Shown here piece after piece: positions 26,836 through 35,800 of a stretch of DNA of 64,000 nucleotides. The notes below the pieces were generated by a model, which was not told the origin of the DNA, made no database searches, and saw only the letters and a list, made by a program, of their open reading frames with translations. How positions within the stretch are numbered: the stretch's first letter is position 1; every line of letters begins with the position of its first letter. Made by a program: the position numbers and the translations under genes. This DNA is from Scytonema sp. UIC 10036 (lineage in GTDB: Bacteria > Cyanobacteriota > Cyanobacteriia > Cyanobacteriales > Nostocaceae), in the NCBI RefSeq assembly GCF_009725235.1, contig NZ_WJFC01000006.1, forward strand, positions 88,512-152,511. Direction: 5' to 3'.

Positions 26836-27909
26836 ATGGTCAGCGAATTTAAAAAAACCTCAGAGAGAAAGCTAACGCGATCGGAAACAGGAGTCGAAAA
26901 AAATCCGCTAAATCTGACCGCCAGTTGGTACGTCGCTATGCCCACTAAAGAATTGGGGAAAAAGCCAAAAGCCATTGAGTTATTCGGTCAATCCTTAGTC
27001 GCTTGGCGAGATGAGAAGGGTAACCCAGTCATCATGGATCGTTTCTGTTCGCATATGGGCGCTAGTCTGGCGATTGGGGAGATAAAAGAAGGTTGTCTTC
27101 AATGTCCGTTTCATCACTGGCGGTATGACAATTCTGGAAAATGTGTTTCCATCCCTGAGATAGACAGTATTCCCCCAACTGCTCGTCAGGCAATTTACAT
27201 AACAGAAGAAAGATATGGTTACATTTGGATCTGGTATGGTACCCAGACTCCTCTGTTCCCCATGCCTGAGTTTCCAGTTGCTGACGACAAGCAGCATTAT
27301 ATGCCTCTTTACTTTACGTTCAACACCAAAACGACGGTACTACGGATACTAGAGAATGCGTATGATTATCGTCATAGCGTCACAGTACATAAGGTGCCCG
27401 TGACCTATACTGAAGTCACTCTGCTTGATGAACTTCCTTTAGCTGGAGATGAGCAAAATCAGCCACGTAGTAAAAACGAAGTTTGGTGCAGGATTTTGAT
27501 AGAAAGCAAGCTTGAGACGTATGGTGGTCTAATGGGTTCATTGGCAAGGGCTTTGGGGCTTCATGTTGAAACCGTGATGGGGCGAGTAGATAGCTGGCCT
27601 AGTGGACATTTATGTTCATATTTTACCAATGGCAAAGAAGCGTTTTGGATGCTACAGGGAATCACTCCAGTAGGTGAAAACAATACAACCGGACATATGT
27701 TGTTCGTGGTAAAGAAAACTGGCTCTTTATTAGTGGATATAATTTTTCGTGCAGTTTTTAGTCGGCAAAACAAAAATGTTTTTGTAGAGGATTTACCTAT
27801 TTGGAACACTCTAAGCGATGACAAGGGAGGAGCTTATGTCAAACACGACCGACCTATGTTGAAGCTCAGAGAATTTTATCAAAGTTGGGTCGATAAGGTT
27901 GAGATTTAG
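26836..27909 (+). CDS. Rieske [2Fe-2S] non-haem iron oxygenase, probable tailoring enzyme
   Basis: A two-domain Rieske oxygenase of about 357 residues. The cluster is bound by Cys71-x-His73 and Cys90-x2-His93 (CSH and CPFHH). The mononuclear iron is held by the D-x2-H-x4-H set Asp177, His180, His185. The open frame reaches back to a TTG at 26827, but the ATG at 26836 is the more natural start. The family hydroxylates, desaturates, O-demethylates or cyclises substrates, and needs a ferredoxin and reductase not encoded nearby. Its place between the P450 and the methyltransferases suggests a role in oxidising the polyketide; the exact position is unknown. The C-terminal domain resembles the cyanobacterial and plant PaO-like group only loosely. 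Confidence 0.9.
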   Translation: MVSEFKKTSERKLTRSETGVEKNPLNLTASWYVAMPTKELGKKPKAIELFGQSLVAWRDEKGNPVIMDRFCSHMGASLAIGEIKEGCLQCPFHHWRYDNSGKCVSIPEIDSIPPTARQAIYITEERYGYIWIWYGTQTPLFPMPEFPVADDKQHYMPLYFTFNTKTTVLRILENAYDYRHSVTVHKVPVTYTEVTLLDELPLAGDEQNQPRSKNEVWCRILIESKLETYGGLMGSLARALGLHVETVMGRVDSWPSGHLCSYFTNGKEAFWMLQGITPVGENNTTGHMLFVVKKTGSLLVDIIFRAVFSRQNKNVFVEDLPIWNTLSDDKGGAYVKHDRPMLKLREFYQSWVDKVEI

Positions 27910-27934
27910 TGGTACAAATTGACTACAAAAATGG

Positions 27935-27969
27935 GGAGGGAGAGGCTGCCGTTAGCAACCTTTCTCTCC
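27935..27969. terminator. Hairpin terminator between convergent genes
   Basis: A 15-bp imperfect stem (GGAGGGAGAGGCTGC with GCAACCTTTCTCTCC, mismatches mostly G-T) and a 5-base loop lie between the Rieske stop and the stop of the opposing methyltransferase. An A/T-rich tract follows. The position suits a terminator shared by both convergent genes. Confidence 0.65.
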
Positions 27970-28027
27970 TTTGATAATTATTATTTTTATTAGGTGTATA
28001 CTTTATTTTCTGGAAGTCCTTTAACTT

Positions 28028-28843
28028 CTAAGAACGAACTCTTTTTTTTGCCTTTACCAATATATACCCAAGATTCTCACACACACTCTCAAATACTTGG
28101 AGCCAACCGTCGATCGCTTCCCTCTGAACGTATTGCAGAATTTCGGTTTCATACTGTTTGAAACCAGCTTTAACCTTAGGAACCATAAAAGGCATCATAG
28201 ATTCGGTTACGTCATCAATTTCAATCAAGTCAAACCCGGCTTCATCCAATAGTCCTGGATAATCTTCCTTTGGAAGATGGTCTGAATGCAGTTGTTCTTT
28301 AGCAAACGTCTTGAATTCTTCAGCAGTGTTTGGTCCTGTTATGAAGTCCGCGATGAGTAGTGTTGCCCCTGGTTTCAAGATTCGAGAAGCTTCTCGTAGG
28401 GCTTCGCGATGTCCCATGTGATAAATAGTTTCTAAAAACCAGCCTCCGTCATAGGTTGCGTCGTCGCATGGTATTGCCAACGCATTGCTCTGGATGAAGC
28501 GAACGCGATCGGACATAGCAGCTTCCTCAGCTAGCTCCCTCGCTCTATCGTATTGGTACTTGCTAATTGTAATTCCATCAACGAAACATTCTTTCGCTTT
28601 TGCAATCTGTATGGCTGGGATACCTACACCGCATCCAAGATCGCAGAAACGTTCCCCCGGACGGATCTCTGACTTATCGATCATAATTTGAGTCAGGCGA
28701 TCGGCTGCTTCACTAAGACTGGCATTAGGATTATTTTTATCCCAGTAGCCAAAATGTAACTGGTTGTCAAAAATGAGATACAAACCTAGTTCTCCGGTTG
28801 CATCGTACATTTCTGCTACCTTTTCTGGTTTAAGACTACTCAT
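28028..28843 (-). CDS. SAM-dependent methyltransferase (probable polyketide O-methyltransferase), copy 1
   Basis: A class I methyltransferase of about 271 residues with the SAM loop DLGCGVGIPA and the following acidic motif, in the UbiE/sarcosine-type methyltransferase group. It is clearly a paralogue of the gene at 29619: both share PEKVAxMYD at the N-terminus, RFCDLGCGVG, DATYDGGWF, ASRILKPGA and the C-terminal GYxLVxAxKR. I place the start at the ATG at 28843 because it matches the start of the paralogue and has AGGAAAA upstream; an ATG at 28891 would add 16 residues. It is the only gene of the cluster tail on the minus strand. Swinholide/scytophycin-type products carry several methoxy groups, so O-methylation is the likely job. 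Confidence 0.85.
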   Translation of the reverse strand: MSSLKPEKVAEMYDATGELGLYLIFDNQLHFGYWDKNNPNASLSEAADRLTQIMIDKSEIRPGERFCDLGCGVGIPAIQIAKAKECFVDGITISKYQYDRARELAEEAAMSDRVRFIQSNALAIPCDDATYDGGWFLETIYHMGHREALREASRILKPGATLLIADFITGPNTAEEFKTFAKEQLHSDHLPKEDYPGLLDEAGFDLIEIDDVTESMMPFMVPKVKAGFKQYETEILQYVQREAIDGWLQVFESVCENLGYILVKAKKRVRS

Positions 28844-29618
28844 GGTTGCTTCATTTTCCTCTAGATCTAACTTACTCACTGAGCCTCCCATAGCCTATAA
28901 ACATGATTCAGATTCTATGATGGTGTTGATAAAACATCGTTACGTACAATACACTATGTAACAATATTTTACTAACAGCATTATAAACTGTATTGACTCT
29001 CTATATGGGTTCCAAAAAATATCACCTCTATAGTCAAGGCTGCCGCTAGGGGGCTTATCCAGGAGAATTGAGATGCTAAGACCATATTTACTCTATACGC
29101 ATTGAGAACGTAAAGGTATATATCCTTTGATTTTTAAAATTATTTTTTGGAATTTCCTAAAACCGAATCATTAAATATATAATGTAAGCATCTTCTGATG
29201 ACACAGTATGTGTGGAGTCAAGCATTCACAAATCTACATAAAGACGTAATACCAAACATGATTATTTTCTAGGAATGTTGGCAGAAGTTGAAGCTTGGAG
29301 GCTAGAACCATTTACGAACTTGAGTACGAGACACTCGGTTAGACTAACTGTTTCGAGTTCTTCCCGATTTATTGCCTTGAGAATATTAGGGGGAATATCA
29401 AATATCCGAGGCTCACTTTACAATTTACCTCATTCTTTTGGCTCAATTTTTGGTATCGTCGATTTAGGTATGCAAGTCTTGTTGAGGTCATCGGGCCTCT
29501 CTTGAGTGATATCTACGCTCTAAGATTTCATGTTAAATTTGCTAAACCAATTTTTTCAAGTGCCTAGAAGTTAAACATTGCATTGTTGCATCAGTAAGAT
29601 AAGTTAATTAGGAGAAAA
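28844..29618. other. Intergenic region between divergent methyltransferase genes
   Basis: This 775-bp A/T-rich gap must hold promoters for both divergent methyltransferases. The one clear signal is the ribosome-binding site AGGAGA at about 29610, before the plus-strand gene. A 76-codon frame at 29275-29505 has no recognisable product or good ribosome site and was not called. No transposase remnant could be recognised. Confidence 0.5.
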
Positions 29619-30491
29619 ATGAGTAATTATACACCAGAAAAAGTAGCACAGATGTACGATGCTCTCGAAGATCAAGGAGAGACTGCTGTCCTTATCGATC
29701 AGTATCATTTGGGCTATTGGGACGAGACAAATGCGAATGGAAGTCTTACCGAAGCTGCAGATCGTCTCACTGAAGTTATGATTGGCAAGGTAAGCATTCA
29801 GCCAGGGGAACGCTTTTGCGATCTTGGCTGTGGGGTTGGTGCCCCAGCAATACAGCTTGCAAAAGCGACAGGATGTTTCATTGATGGAATTACGATAAGT
29901 GAATCTCAATACGAAAAAGCACAGCAATTAGCCGCAAAAGCAGGTCTATCTGAGCAGGTACACTTCATCCTAGGTGATGCCTTGAATATGCCCTGCGAAG
30001 ACGCAACCTATGACGGAGGCTGGTTTTTTGAATCAATTTTTCATATGGGTCATCGCAAAGCCCTTCAAGAAGCTTCTCGAATCTTGAAGCCGGGAGCAAT
30101 CTTAGTTATTGCAGACGTTCCAGCACGACCTACTATGACCGAAGAATTCAAAAAGCTTTGCGAAGAACAGAGCCATTCGTTTGTGATCCCGAAAGAAGAC
30201 TATCCAGAAGTGTTGGATGCGGCTGGTTTTGACTTGATTGAAATTGAGGACGTGACCGACTTCGTGATGACTCCTCTTGTACCTAAGATGAGACTTGCGT
30301 GCCAACAGTATGAATCCGAATTCTTACAATACGTCCAGAGCCCACAGATGCAAGATTGGCTCCGGTCATACCAAAATAGGCGTGGTATGGAATATATTGA
30401 GAGTGAAGCGATCGAGTATTGGATTCAAATGCTCCAGGAGATGTGTGACAACCTTGGGTATGCGCTGGTAACTGCTCAAAAAAGAGCGTAA
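29619..30491 (+). CDS. SAM-dependent methyltransferase (probable polyketide O-methyltransferase), copy 2
   Basis: A 290-residue paralogue of the minus-strand methyltransferase at 28028. The SAM loop is DLGCGVGAPA, followed by a conserved DGGWFFE and ILKPGA. The ATG has a good AGGAGA site seven bases upstream. Relative to copy 1 the C-terminal part is about 19 residues longer, with an insertion near RSYQNRRGMEYIES. Two diverged copies beside each other suggest methylation of two different hydroxyls of the same polyketide. Small-molecule O- or N-methylation cannot be told apart from sequence; O-methylation is preferred from context. Confidence 0.87.
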   Translation: MSNYTPEKVAQMYDALEDQGETAVLIDQYHLGYWDETNANGSLTEAADRLTEVMIGKVSIQPGERFCDLGCGVGAPAIQLAKATGCFIDGITISESQYEKAQQLAAKAGLSEQVHFILGDALNMPCEDATYDGGWFFESIFHMGHRKALQEASRILKPGAILVIADVPARPTMTEEFKKLCEEQSHSFVIPKEDYPEVLDAAGFDLIEIEDVTDFVMTPLVPKMRLACQQYESEFLQYVQSPQMQDWLRSYQNRRGMEYIESEAIEYWIQMLQEMCDNLGYALVTAQKRA

Positions 30492-30592
30492 ATGCTGATT
30501 TAGAACTTAGCATATCTCCCAATAGGATTCGGTTAACATTTAATACCAATTTTTTATAAAGATACATAGAAAGAACCCCACAGCCTATGGCA

Positions 30593-30650
30593 CCTCCCCT
30601 TATAAAGGGGAGGAAAATAAATTTCCTGTTTCCCCCCTTTATAAGGGGGG
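30593..30650. terminator. Twin GC-rich hairpins after methyltransferase 2
   Basis: CCTCCCCTT-ATA-AAGGGGAGG (30593-30613) and CCCCCCTT-TAT-AAGGGGGG (30632-30650) are two perfect stems in series, followed by another G-run. They could terminate the methyltransferase transcript. The same stem type reappears at 31980, after the acyltransferase gene, so this is also a dispersed repeat. Confidence 0.55.
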
Positions 30651-30776
30651 ATTAAGGGGGGTAAAAAGAGATGTCACAGATGGTGGAGTTTTTTCTATGC
30701 ATCTTCATCTGAAAACGGTATAAATTCTTTAGGCTTCTCAAAGAAGCCTACCTGAAAAAATAACAAAAGGATAGCT

Positions 30777-31841
30777 ATGATCGCTTATATGTTTCCAGGC
30801 CAAGGCTCTCAGATGAGAGGAATGGGAGCAAATTTCTTTAGTAAATTTCCTGAACTGACACAAAAAGCTGATTCAATTTTAGGGTATTCAATTGAAGATC
30901 TTTGTTTGAACGATCCGCAAAAAGAGTTGAATCAAACTCAATTTACCCAACCCGCTCTTTATGTTGTAAATGCCCTCTCCTATCGGAGCAAAATCCAAGA
31001 GACTGGTAAAAAGCCCGACTTTGTGATAGGACACAGCTTGGGAGAATATAATGCTTTGGAAGCTTCAGGCGCAATTACTTTTGAAGATGGACTAAAGCTG
31101 GTTCAAAAAAGAGGGATACTAATGAGCCAAGCTCCTCCAGGGGGAATGGCAGCTGTTATTGGTGTAAATGGAGAACAAGTTGAAAAACTTTTGAAAAAAT
31201 ATGGTTTTGATACTATAGATGTGGCTAACTTTAACTCTCCAGAGCAAGTAGTTATCTCCGGTTTAAGAGAGGATATTGCTAAGGCAAGTGACATTTTTCA
31301 AGAGGCAGGTACAAAATACATCGTTTTAAATACAAGTGGTGCCTTTCACTCTCGTTATATGGAGTCTTCAAAAGTCCAGTTTGAACAGTTTCTTAAAGGT
31401 TTTTCCTTTTCTAAACTTCAAATTCCAGTAATTTCCAATGTCACCGCACGACCCTACATCCAAAGTGAAATCGCTGAAAATCTAGCTAAGCAAATAACCC
31501 ATTCAATCAAATGGAATGACAGCATACGTTACCTCTTGGCTCAGGGTGAGGTCGAGTTTCAGGAAATGGGAGTTGGGACCGTTTTGACTAAGTTAATAAC
31601 TTATATTAAAACTAAGGAAAAGCCGCTTGAAATTAAAAAAACGTCTAATAATTGGACTGTCCGGGAAAAAGTAGACCGATGGAATTTAACCCACCCGATT
31701 GGTTCAAAGGTTTTTGTAGATGGATATGAAAGCCCATTGGAAACTAGAACAGAAGCCATAGTTCTGTTTGGGCATCGAGCTGCCATCTACATGAAAGGAT
31801 ACAATGGGTATTTTGCGCTTGATGAGGTAACTCCAGCGTAA
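30777..31841 (+). CDS. Free-standing malonyl-CoA:ACP acyltransferase (trans-AT) with a C-terminal extension
   Basis: A FabD-like acyltransferase of 354 residues. GQGSQ lies near the N-terminus, the nucleophile is Ser87 in GHSLGEY, Arg in QKRG should bind the malonyl carboxylate, and the catalytic histidine is His191 in GAFHS, which fits malonyl specificity. This gene supplies the extender units to all the AT-less modules of the neighbouring PKS. AAAGGAT before the ATG is a plausible ribosome site. The catalytic part ends near residue 285; the remaining ~65 residues form an extra segment with TRTEAIVLFGHRA and a YNGYF-LDEV ending that FabD lacks. I do not recognise this segment. The gene is bracketed by similar G/C-rich hairpin repeats. 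Confidence 0.95.
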   Translation: MIAYMFPGQGSQMRGMGANFFSKFPELTQKADSILGYSIEDLCLNDPQKELNQTQFTQPALYVVNALSYRSKIQETGKKPDFVIGHSLGEYNALEASGAITFEDGLKLVQKRGILMSQAPPGGMAAVIGVNGEQVEKLLKKYGFDTIDVANFNSPEQVVISGLREDIAKASDIFQEAGTKYIVLNTSGAFHSRYMESSKVQFEQFLKGFSFSKLQIPVISNVTARPYIQSEIAENLAKQITHSIKWNDSIRYLLAQGEVEFQEMGVGTVLTKLITYIKTKEKPLEIKKTSNNWTVREKVDRWNLTHPIGSKVFVDGYESPLETRTEAIVLFGHRAAIYMKGYNGYFALDEVTPA

Positions 31842-31952
31842 TTTCACAGTCAAATTTAGATACACCACCACAACAAGTAATTTTTAGTTATGGAAAGTTT
31901 GGGAAACCCTATCTTTGCCAAAGCATTAACTATACAGCAAATTTCAACCTGG

Positions 31953-32021
31953 TGAGGTACAAAAATTACCCCCCTCTGTCCCCCCTTACAAAGGGGGGAT
32001 GAAAGGGGGGAGTGTACCTCA
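31953..32021. repeat. Nested palindromic repeat after the acyltransferase gene
   Basis: Outer arms TGAGGTAC and GTACCTCA enclose an inner perfect stem CCCCCCTT-ACA-AAGGGGGG (31980-31998). The layout resembles a miniature palindromic element. The inner stem matches the one at 30632, so the acyltransferase gene has a related repeat on each side. It may also act as a terminator. Confidence 0.6.
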
Positions 32022-32078
32022 TGAGACTGAGAAAGGCTATAAGAATTTCAAGACTTGTAATATTCAAAAATTAATCTA

Positions 32079-32852
32079 ATGGCACTTACCAAATATCGAA
32101 AGTTAGCAGGAGGAAGAATTGGATTGAGGCAACTGCGTCAATCAGAGCATTTGCAATCAATTCAGTTACTCTGTTTCCCATACGTGGGGGGAAATTCTTT
32201 AGCATTTAATCCATTAGCCAGATACTTACCTAATAATTGGGATTTATGGGCTGTCGATCCTCCAGGACATGGAGGAGCAAAAGGTATTGTGATTGAAAAC
32301 TTAGAAGAATTGATTATGGAATACATTTATCATATTCCTTGGGATGAATTTGATTGTATAGTTCTTTTCGGACATAGTTTGGGTGGTTATATAGTACACG
32401 CGCTAGCAACAGAATTACCAAAATACCGGGAGGCTTCACTGTTGTGTGCGATAATTTGTGCAACTAAACCTTACCATAAACGCTCTAAATTAGAATTATA
32501 CTCCCGTTTGGACGATGCAGCACTTTTGCAAAAGTTAGTAAATCTAGGTGGGATTCCTACGGATACTGCAAATAATGCAGAAATTTTTGAATTTTTTAAG
32601 GAAGTTATCCGTTCTGACTTTCGTCTTTTTGAAACCTGTAACCCACCAGAAAATTTGCTGACATTACCGATGCTAGCATTAGGGAGTTTAGAAGACACGT
32701 TTTGTCCATTTCCGCATATATATGACTGGCAGCTATATGTTAAAAACTGCGAAGTAGATTGTTTACCAGGGAATCATTTTTGCTTGCAAACGCATCCTTT
32801 AGAATTGTGCAATCGTATTGTTTCTTTTGTCAATTGTATTGCTAAGAGTTAA
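32079..32852 (+). CDS. Type II (editing) thioesterase
   Basis: A 257-residue alpha/beta-hydrolase of the type II thioesterase family. CFPYVGG near residue 30 and PGHG fit this family. The nucleophile is Ser100 in GHSLGGY and the histidine is His233 in GNHF. Such enzymes strip wrongly loaded or stalled acyl groups from carrier proteins and keep polyketide and peptide lines running. It is the last gene on this side that clearly belongs to the polyketide cluster. The 237-bp gap before it holds the nested palindrome, so it may have its own promoter. Confidence 0.92.
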   Translation: MALTKYRKLAGGRIGLRQLRQSEHLQSIQLLCFPYVGGNSLAFNPLARYLPNNWDLWAVDPPGHGGAKGIVIENLEELIMEYIYHIPWDEFDCIVLFGHSLGGYIVHALATELPKYREASLLCAIICATKPYHKRSKLELYSRLDDAALLQKLVNLGGIPTDTANNAEIFEFFKEVIRSDFRLFETCNPPENLLTLPMLALGSLEDTFCPFPHIYDWQLYVKNCEVDCLPGNHFCLQTHPLELCNRIVSFVNCIAKS

Positions 32853-32884
32853 TTTTACCGTATTCTCTCAATAACGGCTATGAC

Positions 32885-35800
32885 TTAAATAGTCACACGC
32901 ATAATGACATCATTAAAGTCCTTATCTCCACCACCTCGTAAATCCTCAAAGCCGAACGTATTGTCACCGAGAAAGCGAATATGATCGACGCGATCGGAAT
33001 TTGCTCCTAAATAGGCAAAATATACCTCATCCAACTTTTCACCGTTAAGAACTTGGTTCACTGAGCCATTTGCAATTAGGAAAGGAGCAAAAATAGAGCC
33101 ACCTGCAAACTGTCCTGAGACGGTCGCTGTTTGTTGGTTTCCTACACTGAAGTCAATTCCTGTGACACGATTACTTACCGCAGCTTGAGCATAACCTGTG
33201 TTACCTGGTAGGATATCTGCAGTACCATCACCATTGGTATCAATTCCACCATTCTGGTCTACCACGCGGTAAAATCCTACAAAATTGTCGAAGGCTGCTT
33301 CACGATTAACCGTAAATGAAGTATTGACTTGTCCTGTGAGAGAGCTAAAATCTAGCACCTCGCTCTGTCCTTGTCCGTGCAATGCAGTTCCTGCTGATGT
33401 ACCTTGGCTAGCTAGATTAACCTGTAGCACTACATCATTAAAGTCATTACTACCAGTGTTGGGACTATCTTCAAAGCCAAAGGTGAAATTACTGGCAGTC
33501 GTATTAGAAATACGTACCGAAGTCTGGTTACTAAAAAAGACATTGTTCCTAGAAATCTGTCCTGCTCGCAATTCATCAAGACTACCGTTTTGAATCAAGA
33601 AAGTCGAAAAACGTGCATTAGACCCAAAATCTAGAGTGCTTGATAATCCACCAGCGCCAAAGCCATTTGGATTGTTATTGAGTGTGGAGAAGATGGTACG
33701 GGAACGAGCGATCGCAGCATCAAGATAGCCTGTAGCATTAGGGGCAATGCCATTGATTGTACCCAAATCGTCATCAACCGTGAAAGCAACAATCTCATTG
33801 ACAAAAGTATTCTTTTGACTGGATAAAGAAAACTGTACAAAATTTTGAACGTTGTTAGTAGTAGAGATAATAGCACTACCGTTGGCAGCAAAATTAGCCG
33901 CGATTGTGCCAACAGTATTGCCAACAGTCTCGCTCACAACAGTACTGCCAACAGTACTGCCAACAGTATTGCCAACAGTATTGCCAACAGTCTCGTTAAC
34001 AACAGTATTGCCAACAGTACTGCCAACAGTATTGCCAACAGTCTCGCTAACAACAGTGTCATTATCACTGATGTTAAGGGTAGCAGTGTCCTGAGAAGCT
34101 AAAACAGCTCCATTCGTCGGATTACTCAAAACCAGTGAAACTGTCTCGTTGTTTTCAATCAGGTTGTCATCAGTAATATTTAAGGTAGCAGAGGCAGTTG
34201 TTTGACCATCAGCAAAAGTTACAGTTATAGGATCGGCAGTGTAGTCAGTACTTGCAGTGGCTGTTCCACCTGTAGCAGCCACACTAACAGTGAATTCACC
34301 TCTCGAACCACCTGTACGAACTAAATTGAGCGCGATCGCACTGCCATTCTCATCAACGGTATAGGTAGGCGTGCCAAATGCTACTGCGCCAATAGGAGCT
34401 TCACCAACCGTCAAACCAGCCAAACTTGTTGCACCTGTACCGATGGGACTCAAAAAGGTAGCAGCCCCCGTACTGAGTTCGATAGCATACAAATTAGTCA
34501 CATCCCCAACTCTTAATGCTGCTAGCGCCCGTCCGGATGCTGCTGCATTTGATGCTTGTACCCGTGAATTTGACGGAATATCGAAACCGCTGACTTCAGT
34601 AAAGTCTAGTGGAGTACTGTTAAGAGTCACTGGTAATTGAACTGTTTGCGTGCCATTATTAGGCGGGTTCTGAATAAACAGGCTGTTGCTAGTTGCATCT
34701 AGCGTGTATTGAGTTGTGGCTGTGGTTCCATTGAAACTGTTGGTGTAGGCAGTGCCAGAAATCCCAACGGAACCGATGGGAAGCCCATTAACTGAACCAT
34801 CAGCGTTAATACCGTCTAATCCGGTATTTCCATCAACAGCAACACCTGTAATTGGATTGAGGCGGAAGTTCAACCCAGTACCTGTGACGACACGGATGCG
34901 ATCAACTGTTGGATTAAAATCAAAACCAAAACCAGTGTCAGCAGAGGGTAGATCCACAAGGTTACCAACAGCATCAACAAAAGCAATTTGCCCTGCTCCC
35001 TCACCCACGATTGTTACTGTTCCAGTTTGAGGATCGATCGAGTACAAACTACCTGTGTTAGCTGCATCGTTAATTCCCAGCCCGTATAATTGCCCAGTCG
35101 CTGGACGTAGGTCAATGCCTACTAGGGTCTCACCTGCGGCTACACCAGTAACAGGGGCGGAGGTCACTGTTTGAGCACTGGCGCTATTGAAGCGAAGAAG
35201 TTGAGTACCGTCTACAGTCAATCCAATCGCGGGTAAGCCGTCAGGAACTACTTCATTTTCGAGTGCAAACCCTTGAATTGGCTCTGTACCAGCACCAACG
35301 GTTCCAACCAATGTCGCCGCACCAGTAGAGAGTTCTAGAGCGTAAAGTCCAGTTTGACCGCCAACCGTGAGAACGGCAAATGCTTGTCCTGTTGCTGAAG
35401 TATTTGATGCTGAGACATTAACACTTGATGGAATATCAAAGCCATTGACGCTAGTAAAGTCCAGAGGACTGCCATTAAGAGTCACTACCAATGGTGATGT
35501 TTGGGTACCATTGTTAAGAGGATTCCGAATGACTAATGTATTAGTGGCTGAATCCAGTGTGTATTGAGTCGTTGCTGTAACGTTGGGAGCGCTGTTTGTG
35601 TATGCTGTAGCATCAGTTGTAGTGGTACCGCCACCGCTCGAATCATCAGGATTGATATCCGCCACAAGCACGTTGCTGTCAATGGCTGCTCCAGTGTTTG
35701 GGTTAACGCGAAAGTTTAGTCCATTTGAAGTAACGATGCGGAGGCGATCGACAGTTGGGTTAAAATCTACTTCAAAGCTGGAACCTGTAATTGCAACAGA

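Noticed and set aside
29275..29505. 76-codon frame between the two methyltransferase genes
   Set aside because: No recognisable sequence, no ribosome site, atypical composition; I found no support for a gene or a transposase remnant.
33845..34102. Two overlapping plus-strand frames opposite the DUF4394 gene
   Set aside because: They are the antisense reading of the 12-bp repeat, which keeps several frames open; low-complexity protein with no family.
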